This document shows, piece after piece, positions 9,956-21,953 of a DNA stretch of 64,000 nucleotides (positions are counted from its first letter, which is position 1; the number at the start of each line of letters is the position of its first letter). This DNA comes from Heterotrichella gracilis. Taxonomy: Eukaryota; Sar; Xanthophyceae; Tribonematales; Xanthonemataceae. The translations under genes and the position numbers were made by a program. The stretch lies in contig JAULBX010013651.1 of assembly GCA_032358255.1 (NCBI GenBank), positions 33,889 through 97,888 on the forward strand, given 5' to 3'. The notes below the pieces were generated by a model. It was not told the DNA's origin, searched no databases, and saw only the letters and a program-made list of their open reading frames with translations.

Positions 9956-12900
9956 TCACATCTTGGCTTTGGGCGCGTTGAACGCGTGCACGTTCCCGCT
10001 CTCCACGCCCGCATAGGGGTCGATGGCGATGTTGATCAGCGCAGGCCGCCGCTGCTCAAAGGCAATCCTGCATGCCGCCTTGAGCTGGTCGGCGCTGTCA
10101 ACCGCGTAGCTGTCGCCCCCAAAAGCCTCCATCAAGAGCTCATACTTGGCATTGGGCACAAACGCTGTGGGCTCGGGGTCGGTGCCGAATCCCGCTGCAT
10201 GTGCGCCCGCTGACGCGGCTGCCCGTAGCTCCTCCGCGCGTCGGTCACCGCCATACACGCCGTTGTTGTTGAAGATGATGACCACGATGGGGAGGTTGTA
10301 CCTGGCAAGAGGGGGTGGTGCTTTAGGGTGGGGCAGGGTTCAGTTTGAAGGGCGGATCTTCCCACCATGTGGATGTGAGGGTGCATGTGGCAATGCATGA
10401 GCATTCTGGTGCGCCCAGCACTGCATGCAGCATAGCCATTGCCTGGGACAATTGCCATGCGTGAACACCAGGCCCAGAGTACTGCTGCACTGCTGCTTAG
10501 CCATCACCTAGGATAATCCCGCAGCCGAATATTGTCAACATTGAAGTAGTAAAACAAACAAAATAAAATGTATCTTTATGTACACAGGATCAATGATGGA
10601 ACCATACATACCTATGAAATTAAGTGAACACTGGGTGGCAGAGTGCAGCAACCCAAGGAGGACACAGATAGCCCCTCCTGCAACATGTCTCCATACCCTG
10701 CCCGATCCCTCCCCTGCCCCCACACTTACCTCACTATCGTCTCCACCTCCATGCCGGAAAACCCAAATGCTGAGTCACCCTCCACAGCCACCACCAGCCG
10801 CTGCGGGTGGGTGGTGCCAGCTGCAATGGCGTAGCCTAGCCCCACTCCCATGGTGCCCCAGGTGCCCGCGTCAAGCCGCAACCGGGGCTCGTCTGCAGGC
10901 TCGAGGATAACCCTGCGGAAGGGTATGCACACAGGAACACTCGTTAGGACCTGCATGGAGATGGTAGCTGGCTGCGGCTTGTGAGGGCAAGCAACGTATG
11001 GCAAGTGGCAACCCTTGGTGGATGCATCCCTCTGAGACCAGGTACGCCACAGGTGCCCGCCAGCTGTGTGTGCAGACGTGCTGATGAAAGATGGATGCGC
11101 TGCTGTGAGATACAAGCCTCTTAGGGTTTTTGCGGCTCGCACAGGACCATGTGTACTGCCAGGCCATCAGACTCACAAGTGTGCTACCGGAGCCATTGGC
11201 AGTCATCAAATGCAGCTGCTGATGCCGATGCTACATAAGAGCCAGCACAACTTATTCTACTTGCAACCCACCACCTACCCACCATGCACCATCTCCTTCC
11301 CCTGTGCCCATGCCCCGTACCCCCCCCCTACCTTGCATTGTCCATTGTGTTTGCCCCCTCAGACACCACCACCGCCCCTGGCTTGACAATGCTCAGGGCA
11401 TCCCGGATCACGCGCAGGCTGGTGGTGTAGTCAAGCGGGAAGGAGGTGCGCTGCAGCTTGGCCTCAAGCTTGGCCTTGGCCCCGGAGGCCTTGGTGCGCA
11501 GGGTGTCCAGCCATTTGGCCACATGTGGGGGGGTGCTTTGGTCCCCCCGCCTGAGCTCGTCCACCAGCTGCTGCACCACGGTGGCTGCGTCGCCCTGTGG
11601 GGGGTGGGTGTGGGGGGTGGGGGGTGGGGGGGAGGAAGGGGTCGACCTCCCTGCCATAACCTTGTGATGGTTGGAACCCACATATACAACTAGACAGGTG
11701 TGGTGCAAAAAAAACATGAAGCGCAAGGCGGCCATGTGCGAGGGCAAATAGCCATGCATGAGGTGATTCTCTCACCTTGAGAGCCACTGCCGCCAGGTCA
11801 GCATCCCTTGCGCTGGGGTCAATGTCCACAAGGAGGAATTTCACCCCTTGCGCCCACTTGGGCGACTCGCCAAAGTGTAGCTGCCAGTTCAGCCTGCAGA
11901 GCAGCAGGCGGAGCGGTGTAAGTACAATATATTTAGTTATGGGGGTAAGGTTTTAGACTCCTATATTTAAAAAATACAGGGGATGGGGCACTGGGGAGCG
12001 GAGGGGGTATTAAAGTGGCTCCCAAGGTGTCAATCAAGACCCATGTACATCATTTACTCATGATGCTGGTGCAACAAGGGTAGTGGAGTATACGTCTGGC
12101 CCCACGCACCTTGCCCCCACCACCAGCACCACATCAGCGCTGGCCAGAGCCAGTGACCTCGCCGCATTCACACACTGCGCGCTGCTGTCAGGCACGCAGC
12201 CTCGGCCCATGGCTGTCCCCAAGAAGGGTATTCCTGTGAGTGCCACCAGGGAGCGCAGCCCCGCCTCTGCACGTGCCATTGCCGCACCCTTGCCAGTGAT
12301 GATCAGGGGCCTGTGGGGATGGGTGGGGTAAGGGTATGCAAGCGGGTGTAGAAGTAGTTGAAAGAAGGTGATATTGATCCAATCCAAAAATTCTCATTCA
12401 ACCCTGCCATTACAAAATTGACTGTTACTTTGATTTGCATTTCCAACCAAGTCCTCGATCTGACAATCTAGTTAACCTTAACAGCTTCAAATTAATCTTA
12501 CCAATTTAATTTGTTTATTGTAATGTGGTTTACGATAATTTAACATAATAATGTGGGGTGACTCATAGTCACTGACTATGTATTAATGGGCAGATGTGGG
12601 CAGGTGAAGTCATGTAATTGATAATTAGAAAGGTGACGATTTCTATGTGTAATTGCGAGATGCACATCCTGGTGGGGTTCAGCAGGCGCCTGGTGGAGAC
12701 TGGTGTGCATGTAATGGACAACCTCACAGGTAAGCATCCTAAGACAGCACACACTACAAACAGCCCCACCAAAACCCCCAAAAGAAAACCAAACACTCTG
12801 CGCACCTTTGAGCACCTCGCAGCAGCTGCGCCGCCTCGCGCACCGAGGCAGCCGCAGCGCCTGGCTTGGACCCAGGGCCCAACCCCGCATCCCCCATCCC

Positions 12901-13998
12901 GCCGCCACTGCTAAATGCCGCCGCCGCATCCCGCTCGCCCACCCCCGCCATGAGCACGTTTGCCGGGATGTCGATGTAGGCAGCGCCAGGGCGGCCCGAG
13001 GTTGCCGCAGCCACTGCTGCTGCCACAATTCCGGGGATTTCGCTCAGGGATGATGCGCGTCCTGAGTACTTTGTAAACTGCTTTACCGCTGCGATTTGGT
13101 CCAGCTCCTGGAAGCCGCCCTTACCCAGCTCGCCCTGCGTGGATTTGTGTGCAGGGCGCTAGGGTTTCGGTTTAGGGTTTATGAAGCAGCTGACAATGAT
13201 TGGGGCTACGGCGCCCCTGTGACAGATGAAACAGCTTGGCTACATGGAGTCCCTCCTGCCACGGAGCAAGGCGGCACTGGGTGCCATGAGTCATCACAAA
13301 TAATGGCCGTCATGCAATTACCTATCATACCTGATCAGCCGACCCTGAGATCATGATCATTGGCCAGCAGTTGACCATGGCGTTGCTCAGACCCGCACTG
13401 CCGTGCACAGCGCCTGGACCAGACACCGTCAGCAGCACGCCTGGAGAGCCAGTGAGGTACCCCGAGGCCCCCGCTGCATAGCCTGCCGCCTGCTCGTTGC
13501 GGAAGCCGATGTAGCGGATGCCTGCCGCCTGCGAGAGTGAGTGTCGAGGGAATGGGTGAGGGGTGCATGTTGGGGTTCTGGGTGCTGGGCGCTCATGCGC
13601 ATGTAATGGAGGGCACCATGGTATCAACCCCTAAGGGTGAGAAATGCATTGTGAGCACACTGACAGATGCGTGCATGGATATGCACAGGCAGTTGTTGTT
13701 GGTCAGACGGAAACATCAATAGTACCCAAGTGGTGCTCAACTTTTACATGATGCTCCTGAAAACACTCGTGCAATTGGTTTGGTACCTGTATTTGTAAAC
13801 ATGCCCAGCCGACATCTGTACTTGTGAGTTCCAGTCTTATTTTCATGGGAATGTAATGCATGAAATGCAATCTTAAATCATCTCTCACCTGCGCCGCTGA
13901 CGCCAGCTGTGTGACAGGTATACCCACCACCCCGTACATGTAGCGCACACCTTGCTGCGCCAGGGCCTGCGCCACCAGGGCATAGCCATCCACAGTGC
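9956..13998 (-). other. Domain: oxalyl-CoA decarboxylase
   Basis: Eight exons, about 580 residues, the usual length for the whole enzyme. It begins [12 protein letters not shown] and has YGVVGIPVT, the activating glutamate in [64 protein letters not shown] and the ThDP/Mg motif [11 protein letters not shown] ending in FNNNGVYGG. These separate it from acetolactate synthase and other ThDP enzymes. Confidence 0.88.
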
Positions 13999-16900
13999 CT
14001 GGCAATAGGGGGTGGCATGTGAGATGTGAAGGTGGGCAAGTTGCCTAGGCATGCTATGTGGCAGCTGCCATTGCTGTACATGCATATTGATGTGTTGCAA
14101 CCAAGCTGGGCAGCAGCGGGTGACATGCATGAGCAAATGCATGCATGGAGTGCAAGCGCTGCATGACTTGTGTATTTTGCAAGTGCTGCATGACTGGTAG
14201 TGTCGACGCAATGGTATGTGCACGAGAACATCAAACTGTGTGAGGATAGGAGAATCAATTTTGACTGTAGAAAGCAGGCACCAAAAAATTTGGTGGTGTA
14301 CAAATTACAGGACATTCTATTGGAATCATCTACAAAGGTATGAAGGACACTTCAATTTGCTTGCTAAGTTGGTCCAGTGGCTGAGCATGGCAAAAGTGAA
14401 TGTACACCACATTACAGCATTTCAAGTACATCATGCTGCAATGGGAACACTGCCAACATGGCTGGAAAACCAATTGGCACGCGCAAATCCCTTGAACAGC
14501 CTTACAGATCCCAGACTATCAGTTACGTGTTCCTGCTTGGTGTGTCTTGCCCAGGTAGACAGGTTAGCACTGCTGGCTGTGCCTCACCCAAGTGGCGCAA
14601 GTGTCACAGCTTGTCAAACCCCGTGCACGCAGTGTGGCGGATGGTAGCACATCAAAAGACACGTGTGTGCAGCTTCCACAAGATTTGCGCCCCAAGTAAA
14701 TGATTGATCTATACTTCGTAACGAGATTGGTTCAAAGATCGAAAACCCAGTGTCCCCTCACAATTGTTCGATATGTCCTAAAAAACAATGGATACTCTCA
14801 TGCCCGTTTTTTTGCCGCTGCCTCTCCATTATAGGCCACCTGCTGCACCGCAACCTCCATCGCACCCCTCCTCCTCACGCTACCATGCACACGCTCTCTC
14901 CCTCCCCTCCCCTCTCACAGTTTACACATGATGCGGGGCTGACCTGTAGCGGGGGCAGACGTGGATGTGGCGCCAGCAGCGGTGTTGGCCCGTGTCACCG
15001 TGCCCGGTGCGTTTTCCTTCATGAAGTGTCCCACCATAAATCGGCGCTGGATCTTGCCCGTGGCAGTCTTGGGCAGCTTGTCCGTGATGAAGATCTTCTC
15101 GGGGACCTGGGTGCAGGGGGCGGGTTTCAGCACAAGTGGCAGTGTGTTGGGCAGGAAAACCAAACATCGACACACACCAGGGTAATGCCTTGGACAGCAG
15201 CAATATGACCCGAGGCAGCACCATTCGCAGGCTGCAAAAGAACCCATGAACCCCATTTCAATAAGACACTAAACCCCCTGCAATCCACAGCTCTTAACCC
15301 TGGTCATCAAAACACTACAGCCCTTCCTACTTTACCAGCTGGTCCCCTGCAAGATTTTTCTTCCTACCTTGAACTTTGCCAGCTTCTCCCCTGCGTGCCT
15401 CTGTATGTCCTTGATGACCTGGTCAGGGTTGGGCACAGGGCCAGTCAGCACCACCGCTGCAGCCACCACCTCCCCGTACTTGTCATCTGGGGCGCCAAAG
15501 GCAACAGCCTCAGTCACCAGGGGGTGCGAGAGCAGCACACCGTCCACCTGCGGGGAGGGTTCGGCACCAAGGTCATAGTTTTGGCACTGGAATTAGGGTT
15601 TTAGTGCCGAAGGCCACAGCATTAGCCACCAGGAGGTGTAGCAGAGGCACGCCATCCACTACAGGCAGGGGTTGGGCAATTGAGTGGAGTGTTTGGGCAG
15701 GACGGTTCAGGTGTTGCAAAGTCATGGAAGGGGGGCTGGTGCTGAGGTGGAACAGCAGCAAGCCATCCACGTATAGGCAGGGGAAATTAGAGTTTTGTTT
15801 AGGCTAAAATCACCCTACATCAGGGTTTTGCTGTGTTTTGGCCCACCTCAATGGGCGAAATCTTCTCCCCTCCCCTGTTGATGAGCTCCTTGAGCCTGCC
15901 TGTGAGCGTCACGTAGCCATCCGCATCCAGGAAGCCCTGGTCACCAGTGTGGAACCAGCCACCTGCAGGAGGGGAGACCATTAAAAACCCTATCCTAGGG
16001 TACACAGAAACCCTGGTGAGCACATTGGGACTATGTACACCCTTTGCTGATGGGTGGTGCTACGTGCCAGCCAAGCAGGCGCACAGCAACATGACAAGCC
16101 ATCCTCGTTTTGCGGAAGTGCAAACGTGAATATGTACAACCTGTCATATTTGCGTTTTTTTGTTTTTACCTATCTGACCATTTAGGTTCAAAATGCGCGT
16201 AGCGCAGCCATCTGCAATGTTCCAGCTGGGCAAAAATTGGCATTGCAGCTGAGTCTTGAGGTGGGGTGCAAATGCCAGCTGACATGAACTTCCAGCTGCA
16301 GATGCAGCGAGGAGCATTTTTGACCCGTACCTGCATATGCCTCCTTGTTTGCGCTGGGGTTGTTGAGGTAACCGCTGGTCACATTTGGGCCCTGGATGCA
16401 CACCTCCCCAATGGTCCCTGTGGGGACCAGCTGGTTCTTGCCATCCAAAATGGCAACTTTCATGGACCCCTGGGATGTGCCCACAGTCCCTGGCTTATGG
16501 GGCCCATACTTTGGCAGCGGGTTGGATGTCATCTGGTGGGAGGCCTCAGTCATGGCGTACGCCTGGTGTGTGTGGAACGGCAAGTAAATGAGCAGATTTT
16601 GAGGGTTGTGACAGAGCACAAGGCAAGGGGCTACAGTTGAGTGAGCTGGGAGAAGAAACCCAAGCTTTAGGTGAAGGTGCAAAGCATGTCTATAATCAGT
16701 GTTTTCCAAGATGTGGCAACACGCATACCAAATGCATCTATAGAATACAATATAACAGGTTTTAAACAGTGAACATTTGGCCATACCTCCAGCACCGGCA
16801 CTTTGAATGTTGCCTCCAGCTTGTGCAGGGTGGCTGGTGCAAGGGAGGAGCTGCATGACCTGATGAAACGCAGGGGGGGAGGGGAGCGCGCGGGGTAGTC

Positions 16901-19412
16901 CTGGGGCGCACGCGCAAGCAGCACCTGGGGACACGGGGGGGCGGCATGATGATCACAGACAGGAAAATGTTAGCGTGTAGCATGGAAAACTACAACAGTA
17001 ACCCTGGGATCAGGGTTTACGATTGCGCGCTGACAAATTGGAGTAGCCCTAGACCATAAGTGAACAGCAGCCTTTGGCCAACATCATTGTGAGCAGCATC
17101 ATAAATAAAAATTTGAAGTATATTTGCCCTTTCAGCAACTAGGGAGTGCAATCCCAGTTGCATGTTTGCAGTACACCCACCTGGTGGATGGTTGGCACCG
17201 CTGTGTAAAAGGTTGCCCCATGCGCCACTGCGTCCTTCCAGAAGCTTGAGGCAGCAAACTTGCCACCAGCGGGCAGGATGACTGCGGCGTTGGCGGCCAG
17301 GGGGGCAAGGAAACCTGGGCAAGGGGAGGGGAATGAAATCAGGTGCTGAAGGAGCGGAATGGGCATGCTCCATCCTCGTGAGGCAACCATTCCATGTTCC
17401 ATGCACCATTGTTCGCCAAACCCATTCGCATCATACATACACCCGTGCCCAGCATCTCATCAACATGCATCCTTGGCAGGGTGTATGCCTCCCCACAGCC
17501 AATTTTCAACCAATACAGCCAGCGGCATGCCATGTACTGCAGCTGCATCCAGGATGGGCAAATGGGGAACCTGCTATGGTGCACAATCACCCGCTCATTC
17601 TCCCATGCACGCACTACCGAGGACCTACGTGCCAATGCCCTGCCACCCCCCATCCCTTGCAAGCCAGACCAACCACTTGTTGCCCCCCACCACCCAAGAC
17701 CCTAGCTAGGGTTACCCCCCCCCACTGCAGCGCGCACCTGCCATCAGTCCGTGCACGTGGAACAGCGGCATGACCAGCAGGGAGCGGTCCCTGGGAGTGA
17801 ACTCGTAGGTGGCCACGATGTTGGACAGGGAGGCCACCAGGTTGGCGTGGGTGAGGGGCACACCCTTAGGTCGGCTGGTGGTGCCGGAGGTGTGCAGGAA
17901 CAGGGCCACGTCGGAGGGCTGGGGGGACTCCAGCAGGGGGGTGGAGGGGGGCGGGGGGTGGGGGTGGAAGGTCATGCCTAGCGCGGTGATGCGGGTGGTG
18001 AGGCCTGGGTGGGCAAAGGGGGAGATGGAAGGATGAGTATGACCAGGGGACCAGGGGAGTTCTCGCGAGGGCTTTGGGTCGTATAATCAGGCTGTGAAGA
18101 GGATGGCTGTCAATATGAAGCCATCCTATAGCCCCAACATGAAACCATAGCTCTAAACCCTGACCAGCACGGAGATACCATTTATACGGTTTAGGGTTTT
18201 GAGCGATCCTCACTAAATCCCCCGGGTAACCACCACACAGGTCACGTGACGCAGGGGCGCATGCCACCACTTGGCAACATATCGAGCGCCCGCCCCACTT
18301 ACTTGGTGTGTAGTTCGCCTGCACGCCCCACACCGGCACCTTGATTTTGTCTGCCGCCTCCTGGGCAGCTGGCAGGCCACTGGCGGGTAGCACCAGCAGG
18401 CGGGTACCGGCATCCTCCATGTAGAACTGGAACTCCTCCTGGGGGTGGTTTCCAAGGTTCAGCAACTTTCACTGAGCGCAAGATTATTGAGAGCATGATC
18501 TTGAACTTGAATGACTCGAGTCATGTAATGGTTAATGCGTCCACCGGTACAGCCAAGTTGGCAAAGAAAGACAGACACCAGGTGCTGCAGACGCGCTTGT
18601 GCCCATCGCTATCAACTTCGATGATGTGTGTGCACCATTGGTGGCACAGGCCCCCTAGGGTGGGCTAGGGTGGTGCCAGATCAGTGCAGGGTGAGAAGTG
18701 ACGTGGGTTGTGGTAAGGGGACGCACCGCCTTGTACGCAGAGTTGAGCGGTGCGGCCACTGCGCGTGCAAGGGTTGCCCCCAAGAAGGCCACAACAAACT
18801 CCACCTGCGGCGGCACGCGTGGATAAGAGGCGCAGAGTGGTTTCAGGTGCACTACCAGTCCCATGTCAAGGAGGTGTACAAGGGTAAAGTGGCATTGCGT
18901 GCTAGGGACTAGTGGTTGGTGAGAGACACCACAACACAGGGCTTTGGCCAACTGCAATACAAAGAACGAGCAACAGGTAGGGTACCCACAGCGTGTCGTG
19001 CATACCCCACTCCCTGACCCTTCCTAGCTGGGATGGCTTCCGGGTGGAACCGTCAGGCAATGCACAAGACATGCCATAACCAACAGAGCACTGCACCCCT
19101 TCACTGCCGCAGGTTGAGAAGTTACACTACTGAGGAAGTTTGGTGCGGCATTCCATGACAGATAACGTCACTGTACTGTAAAGGTTACGGCATGACCCCC
19201 TTACAGCGCAACCTGCCTCGTACCGTGTTTGTGTCCACAATGGTGACCACATCACCAGGCTTGACGCCGGTCCTGCGCAGCGTGTTAGCGAAGTACACCA
19301 CCTGCTCCCTCAGCTGTGCCCGGGTGAGGGTTGGGCCCCCGCTGCCCAATAGCAGCGCTGGGGAGGCGTCTGCACCGTGCAGCACATCCTCAAAGGTGTG
19401 TAACCACGACAT
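9956..19412 (-). CDS. Fused oxalyl-CoA synthetase - oxalyl-CoA decarboxylase
   Basis: Eighteen exons: 19412-19224, 18804-18727, 18438-18303, 18004-17738, 17314-17181, 16924-16787, 16562-16331, 15962-15847, 15547-15368, 15106-14944, 13998-13889, 13528-13331, 13134-12806, 12310-12110, 11893-11776, 11594-11332, 10912-10730, 10301-9956. They total 3,381 bases, that is 1,126 codons plus TGA, with all phases closing. Residues 1 to about 520 form an AAE3-type AMP-forming ligase (oxalate + CoA + ATP to oxalyl-CoA); about 550-1126 form a thiamine-diphosphate decarboxylase (oxalyl-CoA to formyl-CoA + CO2). The linker is rich in Ala, Thr and Ser. The synthetase part has no stop before a good donor (ACAG/GTCAGC), and the decarboxylase exon at 13998 has no ATG in front and continues in the same phase. 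The product could channel oxalyl-CoA between sites. No targeting signal is evident. Main doubt: an unseen ATG exon in the 945-base intron at 14943-13999 could make two genes. Confidence 0.8.
14944..19412 (-). other. Domain: oxalyl-CoA synthetase (AAE3-like)
   Basis: Ten exons. Motifs: [12 protein letters not shown] (ATP loop A3), [17 protein letters not shown] (A5, in the form seen in plant AAE3 and yeast Pcs60), [25 protein letters not shown] and the catalytic lysine motif [12 protein letters not shown]. Length and order match single-domain AAE3 enzymes of about 510-525 residues. An extra Ala/Thr/Ser-rich tail of about 25 residues follows. If the last intron were retained, translation would stop eight codons later, giving a synthetase alone. 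Confidence 0.88.
15606..15778 (-). repeat. Two decayed echoes of the exon at 15547-15368
   Basis: Just upstream of the genuine exon, whose start encodes [18 protein letters not shown], lie two degraded copies of its first part with the preceding acceptor: one near 15668-15606 (reads [18 protein letters not shown]) and one near 15778-15735 (reads DGLLLFHLS). A TTAGGGTTTTAG tract separates the genuine exon from the first copy. They are non-coding intron sequence. Confidence 0.75.
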
Positions 19413-21953
19413 GGCGACAACCGCAGTCCCTACTGTGCGGCAGCCTGTAGTACTACTTGATGTGATAAAAGGCCCAGCAAGTGTATGGGTTGTCTCAAGT
19501 GCTTGTGGATAGACTTGTGAGTGTGTGAGTTGTTTCAGTAGGGCTGCATGCATGCACCCCGAAACTGCAGGGCCTGCGGGTAACCGGACGGAGTACGGTA
19601 TATAACACCAGTCGGCGCATATGTTGCGATTAACAATGCCTTCCAAGGTACTCTTTGCGGCCACCATCCAGGATATATAGGCCACCGCAACGTTAGAACG
19701 CCTGAACGGTGGAGAAAGGGCGGGAGCAGGGCGCCCAAAACACGTGAGTGCTGAAGTGGCAAACCCTAGCCTAGGGTCTATATTGGCTAGGGTTACAAAA
19801 CCTAGGCTGTATGCACTGAGGAGAGTTTCCTGGTGTTTGTTGCGAGGGTAAGATGCTGACAAAATCACTCGGCCCGCTCCCTTGCTCTATTTTCGCACAT
19901 CACCCTTACCAGTGATTCTCTGAGCCTTTGTGGATGCATCAGCTGCAACCAATGGTGCCACATGTTCCATGACACGTCCTGCCGATTGTAGTTGCGTGAC
20001 GCCTGTGTAGCGCAGCATGAATAGTGTCAATTGGGTCAAGTTGGTTGCGAGGGAGTACAGGTGGGGACGAAAGCTCGCAAACTTGGCGTGCACTTGACCT
20101 TGCCTAATACATTGCATATTAGAGACCTCGTCCCTTGAGTGGGTGCACACAGTAATAAATGCGTGGGAAATCATCTCTTACATCTACTATGTTAGATGGG
20201 TGCTAACACCCACTATGTGAATAAAACTTGTGGGGTCATGGCATGGCGCTCAACATTGGTTCCCATTATTATTTTTACCTAACACAGGCACCTCTGTGGC
20301 AAAAGTGGTCTGAATAAAGCGTATGATACTCTAGCCTACCATTGAATGGTTCCTCACTGCATATGTATACAGTGCTTTTTTTTCTCGCAGGTGGTTGTCT
20401 GGCTATCACTGAAGGTCACCTTCAGTCTCACAATGTCTGTGAGACTGACACCACCCTATTGCCGCCAGTAGCTCTAAGTGCACTGCCAAACTGCTGCTGG
20501 AGGTCAACGGTATCTTGAAGATATCAGCTGCCAGTGGCATGCTCAACCGCCACGTAATATTAACACTTTGTGTACTGCTTACCGTATATAAGGGGGTCCC
20601 TCGAAGGCTGCACCCTTGCTAGCACTGGCTTGGGATGTACGCCACTGTGGCGAAGTAGATGGTGGCTACAGAGTCTGCATTTTTGGGCGGTGGTGGGCTG
20701 GAGTTGCTAAAGCACAGCTTATCTGCCGACTGGCAAGGGCCCCGGCATGCGCCATTGCAATGCACTGGCCAATGCCAATGGCCGCCAAAGCGTTGCAATG
20801 GCCGCCATGGCATGCAATTCTAGGATCCCCAGGGATAAGAATATGAATACATAGTAGGCAGTGTGCGCAAGCTAGTGACCACAGCAACAATATATGCGCA
20901 GGGAGGAATCATATAACTATAAAGTTAATAGCTTGCAGTGCATGGAGCAGAATTCACCAGCTCGGTTGGAAAATCAAATTCCTTCGAAACACACCAGTAC
21001 TGCCAGTTTGGCACAAGCAAGCCCGAATGCTTCGTACTGCTGCAAAACATTTTTCGCCAGTGCGTTTTGGTCAGCGATTGAATTTCTGGCTCCACAGTAA
21101 TCCCAGTCAGCCAAATGTTTGATCTTTGACCAGCATTGCATCGAGGCTGCAGTTGCACCGCTGCTTCTTGGCGGATTGGCGAAGCTAAGACAGCCGCAAA
21201 ACCCTACCACCACCACAAGCTTACCCGCACGTATACAAGCTCACGCTGCGCTTACGAACAAAAGTTTGCCACTTTAAAGTTTTCGGTGCAGCATGTTGTG
21301 CACATCAACCCTCGGAACCCGCTTGGCTCCGGCTTTTCGACCACAGGCGACAGGGTAAGTGTCACTTGGGCTTCCCTCGCGGAGGAACCCAGCCCATTGC
21401 ACGGTGCTCTGCTGACCGCACTGTTAGTGTGGCACTGGCAGTCGTGGGGTCAGCTTGTGGTGCTGAGACAGCAATGTTTTGCAACCCATCGAGTTGCTTT
21501 ATGCACGCAAGGTTGTACTCAGTGGGGGGGGCCAGCTCCAAGCCCCTGTCACAGTAGTCACAGCTGTGCTGCAGCAAGCCCACTCACACGCCCGTTCTCA
21601 CCAGTTTCCCGCTTAAAAAATACAACGGGCTCCGGCTAAGACTCAGTTTGCAATCTGCCAAGTCTTGCAAAATTTATATGTATGTGCCTAGGCTGCACGA
21701 CTTCATTCTGAAACACTGAGTGACACCCTGTGACACATGTATGCATAGGTGTGCCACGTGGACATATGGAACCCCAACAACAACTTGGGTACAGTTTAGA
21801 AAGGAGTGCTGCATGCAGTGAACTCTACGCATGAACTATAGTGCAGCTCCCTTGAAGCAAATCTGGCGTTTAACCCTGTTATGTGCTGCCTTTTCCAGTT
21901 TCTGCAGGCGCACAATTCATCACACTCCATACCACACCAGGAGAGCTGTAACC
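19413..21953. other. Spacer between divergent oxalate gene and dehydrogenase gene
   Basis: No gene is recognised. A TATATAAGG element lies at about 20584-20592 on the plus strand, upstream of an unassigned 76-codon frame (20616-20846). An open stretch near 21136-21355 ends at a good donor (CAGG/GTAAGT) and might be an exon of something unknown. The promoters of both flanking genes should lie here. Confidence 0.45.
20408..20446. repeat. Two overlapping short hairpins
   Basis: ACTGAAGGT and ACCTTCAGT (20408-20426) form a 9-base stem with a one-base loop. AGTCTCACA and TGTGAGACT (20424-20446) form a second 9-base stem with a 5-base loop, sharing three bases with the first. Function unknown; could be a protein-binding palindrome pair. 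Confidence 0.6.

Noticed and set aside
13995-14006. TTG just before the decarboxylase exon as a possible non-ATG start for a separate gene
   Set aside because: The TTG is part of the acceptor TTGCCAG; non-ATG starts are rare in nuclear algal genes, and the phase fits the fusion.
14216-14647. 143-codon plus-strand open frame inside the large intron of the oxalate gene
   Set aside because: No known motif, antisense to a well-supported gene, and no splice or promoter support.
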